Part shown: positions 59,688 through 64,000 of the stretch, piece after piece
Layout: every line of letters begins with the position of its first letter
Position numbering within the stretch: position 1 is the stretch's first letter
NCBI RefSeq assembly: GCF_030652775.1
Contig: NZ_JAUSPS010000012.1
Location: 62,001-126,000 of the forward strand
Direction of reading: 5' to 3'
DNA: 64,000 nucleotides
Source: Acetobacterium sp.
Lineage (GTDB): Bacteria; Bacillota; Clostridia; Eubacteriales; Eubacteriaceae
Notes under the pieces: generated by a model
Told to the model about the DNA's origin: nothing
The model's input: the letters and a program-made list of their open reading frames with translations, nothing else
Database searches by the model: none
Program-made: the position numbers and the translations under genes

Positions 59688-60419
59688 ATGCATAAGTATA
59701 AGGGGATTATCTTTGATCTGGACGGCACCCTGGTCAATTCATTGGAAGACCTGATCGATTCGGTCAATGAGATTATGAAATATCATCAATTTCCGATCCA
59801 TTCCTATGATGAGGGCAAAAAACTCATCGGCAGAGGGCTGAGAAATCTGACCCGGGATGCCCTGCCGGAAAAATATTGGGATGATGAAGCGTTTGTGGAT
59901 CGGCTGACAGAAATGGTCTCAGCGGAGTATTCTGTTAATTATCGCAAGAAAACCAAACCCTATCCGGGAATTACGAAATTGCTGGACTATTTAAAGGCTA
60001 ACGACATTCCCTGGAGTGTCTGTACCAACAAACCGGATATTGCCGCAAAATCACTGGTCAATGCGTTATTCAGCGATTATGATTATGTCGATGTGCGGGG
60101 CTTTACCAAAGACGCGCTGAGAAAGCCGAATCCGGCGGTAACCCTGGAACTGGTCGCTAAAATGGGCCTGAAACCTCAGCAATGTCTGTATGTCGGTGAT
60201 TCTACCGTCGACTATGAAACCGCCGTGAGAGCGGGAATGCTGCCAGTTTTATGCACCTGGGGATTTGAACCCTTTGAAGTGCTGACCAAGCTGGATGACG
60301 CCATCTGGTTGCATAACCCGATGCGGATTGTCGATGCCCTGCGTTATGGCAAAGAAATGTATTCGCTATTTAACGAAACACCCAACCCCGATCCGAATGC
60401 GCCAAAGAAAAAACACTGA
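59688..60419 (+). CDS. HAD-family phosphatase (Gph-like)
   Basis: 243 residues. Motif I DLDGTLVNS near residue 10, motif II VCTNKP, Lys of motif III in LRKPNP and motif IV YVGDSTVDYETA. The helical cap (LIDSVNEIMKYHQF) is of the phosphoglycolate phosphatase type. The natural substrate cannot be told. GAGGAGG site. Confidence 0.88.
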   Translation: MHKYKGIIFDLDGTLVNSLEDLIDSVNEIMKYHQFPIHSYDEGKKLIGRGLRNLTRDALPEKYWDDEAFVDRLTEMVSAEYSVNYRKKTKPYPGITKLLDYLKANDIPWSVCTNKPDIAAKSLVNALFSDYDYVDVRGFTKDALRKPNPAVTLELVAKMGLKPQQCLYVGDSTVDYETAVRAGMLPVLCTWGFEPFEVLTKLDDAIWLHNPMRIVDALRYGKEMYSLFNETPNPDPNAPKKKH

Positions 60420-60514
60420 TCAGCGACGACGGTTAAAATTTAAGGAATGAAGAATCTGAAAACTTAAGAAATGTAAACGTTGAACAAGATGTAAACGAAA
60501 ATCAAAATTACATA

Positions 60515-60543
60515 TTGACAAAAAAAGCAGGTCTTGTTATAAT
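60515..60543 (+). promoter_or_regulatory. Strong promoter of veg
   Basis: TTGACA (60515-60520), 17 bp, then TATAAT (60538-60543) with an extended TG element (TGTTATAAT). An exact consensus, in keeping with the very strong veg promoter of Bacillus. Confidence 0.88.
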
Positions 60544-60611
60544 AAAAAATTTTACTTTTCCGCAAATCTGTGGTATACTGACGTAGAGAAAACCACAGAG
60601 AGGTGAAGTTC

Positions 60612-60884
60612 ATGCCAAAAGCAACCATTATGGACATTAGACGCGAGGTGGAAAATTATTTGGGCAGACGAGTCAAACTTGAAGCACATAAAAGCAAGAA
60701 GAAACTCTACCAAAAAGAAGGGGTAATTGAAAGCACTTATCCCAGTATTTTTACTGTACGAGTTCAAGAGGATCAACGAAAAGAACAAAAATTGTCTTTT
60801 AGTTATTCCGATCTCTTAACTCAAAGCGTAAAAATTGTATTACTAGATGAGAATGAAGCTGATGGTGCACTGTTAGTTTCATAA
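60612..60884 (+). CDS. Veg protein
   Basis: 90 residues from ATG 60612 (GAGGTGAAG upstream). Veg family: IMDIRREVENYLGRRVKLEAHKSKKKLYQKEGVIESTYPSIFTV. A small cytosolic protein of Firmicutes, linked in Bacillus to biofilm matrix control; its biochemical action is unknown. Confidence 0.92.
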   Translation: MPKATIMDIRREVENYLGRRVKLEAHKSKKKLYQKEGVIESTYPSIFTVRVQEDQRKEQKLSFSYSDLLTQSVKIVLLDENEADGALLVS

Positions 60885-60913
60885 CGACAAGATAAAAAGT
60901 TCCACATCAGGAG

Positions 60914-60938
60914 AAGAACTCAGGTTCTTCTTTTTTTG
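60914..60938 (+). terminator. Terminator of veg
   Basis: GAAGAAC-TCAG-GTTCTTC followed by seven T residues. Confidence 0.88.
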
Positions 60939-61024
60939 TTGACTTAATTTGTTGTCTTTAATGGTAGGTTTTTTATGAAACCGATGGTATAATAACCGGG
61001 TATTGAAAAAATTGGAGATAAAAT

Positions 61025-62257
61025 ATGAATACTAAGAACTTAAAAATAGAATCTGAAATTGGCACCCTGAAAAAGGTCCTGGTCCACCGACCGGGCAAAG
61101 AACTGGAGCGGATTGTACCGGACTCACTGAAAGAATTATTGTTTGAGGATATCCCCTGGTTGACCCGGATGCAGGAGGAGCACGATGCCTTTGCGGCGAT
61201 CCTCAGAAAGCGGGGCGCCGAGGTGCTGTACGTGGAGGATTTATTAAAAGACATTTTAAAAAATACTTCCGTCCGGGAGAGTATCATTGCCGAAGTGATC
61301 GACAAAAATCCCTCATCGGGGAACTACATCGATGGTTTCTTAAATGAATATCTGATGTCACTGGACAGCAATGCCCTGGGTGATGCCCTGATTGCCGGAG
61401 TGCTGCAAAAAGAACTGGGCCATATGGAGCGGCATCTGGTCTTGACCGATTATTTAAAAGGCCCGGAACCCTATGCTTTTTATTTAAACCCGCTACCGAA
61501 TTTATATTTTATGCGGGACCCGGCCGTGACCATTCATGACGGGATGTGTATTTCCGCCATGGCCACCCGCACCCGAAAACGGGAAAGCCGCTATATGTCC
61601 GCGATTTATGAGCATCACCCGCTATTTGCCAGCTGTGGCAATAAAACCTTTTACCAGGATACCAACTTCTTTTCAGTTGAAGGCGGCGATATCCTGATTT
61701 TAAGCCCGACGGTGGTGGCTGTCGGTTGCAGTGAGCGGACCGAGGTTCAGGGGGGTGAGGAACTGGCTAAAAACCTCTTTAATGCCGATCACGGCATCGA
61801 AAAGGTGCTGGCCGTAAAAATCCCCAGCAACCGCGCCTTTATGCATCTGGACACCGTTTTTACGATGGTGGACGTGGATAAATTCATTGTCTACCCGGGG
61901 ATTCTGGAACAGGTGGAAACGGTCATCATGACCCCCGGCAAAAAAGACTATCTCCATTACGAGCGCAAAGACAGCCTCAAAGAAGCCCTTAAATCAGTGC
62001 TCGGTTTGCCGGCCATTAACCTGATTGAGAGTGGCGGTGGCAACCCGGTTGCCGCGGCCCGGGAACAATGGAACGACAGCACCAACACCCTGGCGATTGC
62101 CCCGGGGGTCATCGTCGCCTATGCCCGGAATGAGAAGTCCAACGAGGTACTCAGTCAAAACGGTATCGAAGTCATCGGCATCGAAGCATCCGAACTGGTC
62201 CGTGGCCGGGGCGGTCCCCGCTGCATGACCATGCCCCTCTATCGGGACGGGTTTTGA
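61025..62257 (+). CDS. Arginine deiminase
   Basis: 410 residues. Guanidino-group-modifying fold: LKKVLVHRPGKELE at residue 15, FMRDPAVTIHDG with the catalytic Asp, EGGDILILSPTVV, FMHLDTVFTMVD with the catalytic His, and nucleophile C400 in GPRCMTMPL. It turns arginine into citrulline and ammonia. With the next gene it gives ornithine and carbamoyl phosphate. An extended -10 (TGGTATAAT, 60985-60993) lies upstream. arcC and arcD are not in the window. Confidence 0.95.
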   Translation: MNTKNLKIESEIGTLKKVLVHRPGKELERIVPDSLKELLFEDIPWLTRMQEEHDAFAAILRKRGAEVLYVEDLLKDILKNTSVRESIIAEVIDKNPSSGNYIDGFLNEYLMSLDSNALGDALIAGVLQKELGHMERHLVLTDYLKGPEPYAFYLNPLPNLYFMRDPAVTIHDGMCISAMATRTRKRESRYMSAIYEHHPLFASCGNKTFYQDTNFFSVEGGDILILSPTVVAVGCSERTEVQGGEELAKNLFNADHGIEKVLAVKIPSNRAFMHLDTVFTMVDVDKFIVYPGILEQVETVIMTPGKKDYLHYERKDSLKEALKSVLGLPAINLIESGGGNPVAAAREQWNDSTNTLAIAPGVIVAYARNEKSNEVLSQNGIEVIGIEASELVRGRGGPRCMTMPLYRDGF

Positions 62258-62379
62258 TTTCGCCGCTCACGGCACTTTGGTAATAACCGATCAATCTAAT
62301 TTCAAGCGAATGTTACCTTGCTAAAGGTATCAACAATCAGTTAAAATAAACTTAACAAGAGATAAACGGAGGAAGCATT

Positions 62380-63363
62380 ATGAATTTAAAGGGACGTCAT
62401 TTATTGACATTAAAGGATTTTACCCCAGAGGAAATCCAGTATCTGATCGACTACGCAGCCGAACTGAAAGCCAAGAAAAAATTAGGGGTGGTGGGCGATC
62501 TGCTCAAAGGCAAAAATATTGTGCTGATTTTTGAAAAAACATCAACCCGAACCCGTTGCGCCTTTGAAGTGGCCGCTTTTGACGAAGGGGCTAACGTCAC
62601 CTTTTTAACCAACAGTCAAATGGGCAAAAAGGAATCGATTGAGGATACCGCCATCGTTCTGGGCCGTTTTTATGACGGCATTGAGTTCCGCGGTTTTGAA
62701 CAACAGACCGTCGAAATGCTGGCCGAACATTCCGGGGTACCAGTCTGGAACGGCTTAACCGATTTAGATCACCCGACCCAAATTCTGGCCGATATGCTGA
62801 CCATCCAGGAAAACTTTGGCGCCGTCAAAGGCCGACGGCTGGTTTATGTCGGGGATGCCCGCAACAATATGGGTAATGCCCTGATGATCGGCTGTGCCAA
62901 ATTGGGGATGCATTTTGTGGCGGTGGCCCCCGAATCGCTGTTCCCGGAAGAAGCCTTAGTGGCCGAAATGAAAACCCTTTGTGAAACAACCGGGGGAACC
63001 ATTACCCTGACTGCCGATATCAAAGCCGGCGTCAAGGATGGCGACGTCATTTATACTGACGTCTGGGTCTCGATGGGTGAAGAAGATCAGATGGCCGAGC
63101 GGATCAAACTGTTGTCGCCATACCAGGTTAATATGGAAATGATACGAGCCACCGGCAATGATGAGGTGATCTTCCTTCATTGTTTACCAGCCTTCCATGA
63201 CCAGGAAACAGTCGTCGCCCGGGAAGTCAAAGAGAAGTTCGGGCTAACCGAAATGGAAGTCACCGATGAGGTTTTCCGCAGTGTACATTCCAAGGTCTTT
63301 GACGAGGCTGAGAATCGGATGCATACCATCAAAGCCGTAATGTGCGCCTCTCTGGTTGGCTAA
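62380..63363 (+). CDS. Ornithine carbamoyltransferase
   Basis: 327 residues. Carbamoyl-phosphate loop [13 protein letters not shown] at residue 55, [28 protein letters not shown] and the ornithine-binding HCLPAFHD. Directly after arcA, so it probably works in the catabolic direction (ArcB) on citrulline, although the family also serves arginine synthesis. AGGAGGA-like site before the start. Confidence 0.93.
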   Translation: MNLKGRHLLTLKDFTPEEIQYLIDYAAELKAKKKLGVVGDLLKGKNIVLIFEKTSTRTRCAFEVAAFDEGANVTFLTNSQMGKKESIEDTAIVLGRFYDGIEFRGFEQQTVEMLAEHSGVPVWNGLTDLDHPTQILADMLTIQENFGAVKGRRLVYVGDARNNMGNALMIGCAKLGMHFVAVAPESLFPEEALVAEMKTLCETTGGTITLTADIKAGVKDGDVIYTDVWVSMGEEDQMAERIKLLSPYQVNMEMIRATGNDEVIFLHCLPAFHDQETVVAREVKEKFGLTEMEVTDEVFRSVHSKVFDEAENRMHTIKAVMCASLVG

Positions 63364-63387
63364 AATGCCCGATTACGTCGTTGGATC

Positions 63388-63439
63388 AATTTATTCAAAT
63401 CCTTGCGTATTAATTATACGCGGCGGCCTTGAATAAATT
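63388..63439. repeat. Nested inverted repeat downstream of argF
   Basis: AATTTATTCAA (63388-63398) and TTGAATAAATT (63429-63439) enclose a second stem GCGTAT-TAATT-ATACGC (63405-63421). No T-run. It lies in the 174-base gap before the next gene. Confidence 0.5.
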
Positions 63440-63537
63440 AATCCGCCTAGTACTCGAACATTTTCGCTCAACCAGTACAGAATAACTTAAACGTTCCGTT
63501 CATAGTATGTGATTCATTACCAGGAGATTAACAATAA

Positions 63538-64000
63538 ATGGAAATTAAAGATATCAGAAAATTACAGAATGGCTCCGATGTCCGGGGGGTTGCCCTTGAT
63601 GGGATTCCCGGTGAGGAAGTCAATTTTACTCAGGACATGGCCATGAAAATTGCCTATGCCTTTGCCACCTGGCTGGAGCAAAAGCTCGGGAAAACCCCGT
63701 TAACCTTTGCCATCGGCCGGGACAGCCGGCTGTCCGGACCTCATCTGGCTCAGGCGGTGGCGTTGGGGCTGGTCAGTAAGGGGAACAAGGTCTATCAATG
63801 CGGCATTGCCACCACCCCGGCGATGTTTATGACCACCATCGATCCGCTGCTGCAAGCCGATGGGGCGGTGATGGTGACGGCCAGTCATCTGCCTTTTAAC
63901 CGCAATGGACTGAAGTTTTTTACCAAAGATGGCGGCCTTAATAAAGAGGATATCACTGCCATTCTGGAACTGGCCGAGACCATTGAAACCGGCTTTACCC
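63538..64000 (+). CDS. Phosphoglucomutase/phosphomannomutase, truncated by window edge
   Basis: The first 154 residues are visible from ATG 63538 (CAGGAGA upstream). GSDVRGVALDGIPGEE at residue 12, AIGRDSRLSGPHLAQAVALGL, and the phosphoserine loop VTASHLPFNRNGLKFF identify the alpha-D-phosphohexomutase family. The phosphoserine motif is normally TASHNP; here it is TASHLP. The rest lies beyond the window. Confidence 0.88.
   Translation, partial: MEIKDIRKLQNGSDVRGVALDGIPGEEVNFTQDMAMKIAYAFATWLEQKLGKTPLTFAIGRDSRLSGPHLAQAVALGLVSKGNKVYQCGIATTPAMFMTTIDPLLQADGAVMVTASHLPFNRNGLKFFTKDGGLNKEDITAILELAETIETGFT

Overview
The window looks like the chromosome of an anaerobic, low-GC Firmicute, most likely an acetogen of the Acetobacterium/Eubacterium group. 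The evidence is a complete vitamin-B12-dependent propanediol microcompartment operon, a NuoG-like cysteine formate dehydrogenase with fdhD, mobA and a formate-channel gene, stand-alone methyltransferase-type corrinoid proteins, and a MurE whose specificity motif (DNPA) does not fit meso-diaminopimelate. The genus is inferred from gene content, not from a database match.

Region 1 (1-10,018) is a phage-type mobile element, cut by the left window edge. A tyrosine integrase and a CI-like repressor read rightward. The leftward genes are a small HTH protein, an AlpA/Xis-like protein, a CHC2 primase module, a DUF3987 helicase-like protein, an ERCC4 nuclease, several small proteins, a RinA/ArpU-like regulator and two small-terminase-type proteins. 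No large terminase, portal or capsid gene is seen; the last small terminase is followed by about 1 kb of non-coding DNA. This resembles a phage satellite, although a prophage whose structural genes lie further left is not excluded. Its left 2.6 kb holds the strangest DNA here: about twenty short hairpins whose stems differ but whose loops are AT-rich (5-992), AACGTT-centred palindromes (1621-1681), and six units in which a different 5-base word is exactly duplicated around AAAT or ATTT next to a constant CTTTTTAGGG (1801-2543). A tRNA-Ala(GGC) lies just beyond the integrase.

Region 2 (10.6-28.5 kb) is the pdu locus. A PocR-domain histidine kinase and an AraC-type response regulator precede an operon for shell proteins (PduA, PduB, a PduK-like protein, PduN, PduT), diol dehydratase (PduCDE), its reactivase (PduGH), phosphotransacylase (PduL), an EutJ-like chaperone, a flavoprotein, adenosyltransferase (PduO), a second PduO-C protein, CoA-acylating aldehyde dehydrogenase (PduP), an RnfC-like cobalamin reductase (PduS) and an unknown membrane protein. 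Together they convert 1,2-propanediol to propionaldehyde, propionyl-CoA and propionyl phosphate inside a shell while keeping B12 active. No alcohol dehydrogenase or propionate kinase is in the operon. A Lys/Ala/Glu-rich helical protein with its own upstream hairpin follows.

Region 3 (29.9-35.6 kb) is core genome: dnaX, ybaB, recR, ptsI, ptsH and two small envelope-type proteins. An intact-looking IS630-family element follows (35,640-37,015).

Region 4 (37.1-47.5 kb) is C1 metabolism: fdhD, mobA, a frameshifted focA, a possible structured leader RNA, the formate dehydrogenase, then two corrinoid proteins, a GntR/UTRA regulator and a DUF1638 protein with no methyltransferase beside them.

Region 5 (47.6-64 kb) is mostly housekeeping: murE, xth, an Uup-type ABC-F ATPase, a gamma-carbonic-anhydrase-like protein, an ECF S component, T-box-controlled ileS, pheA, a LUD protein, a HAD phosphatase, veg, arcA, argF and a truncated phosphohexomutase. 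Two convergent intergenic spacers carry unusual repeat structures (49,163-49,365 and 52,771-52,958).
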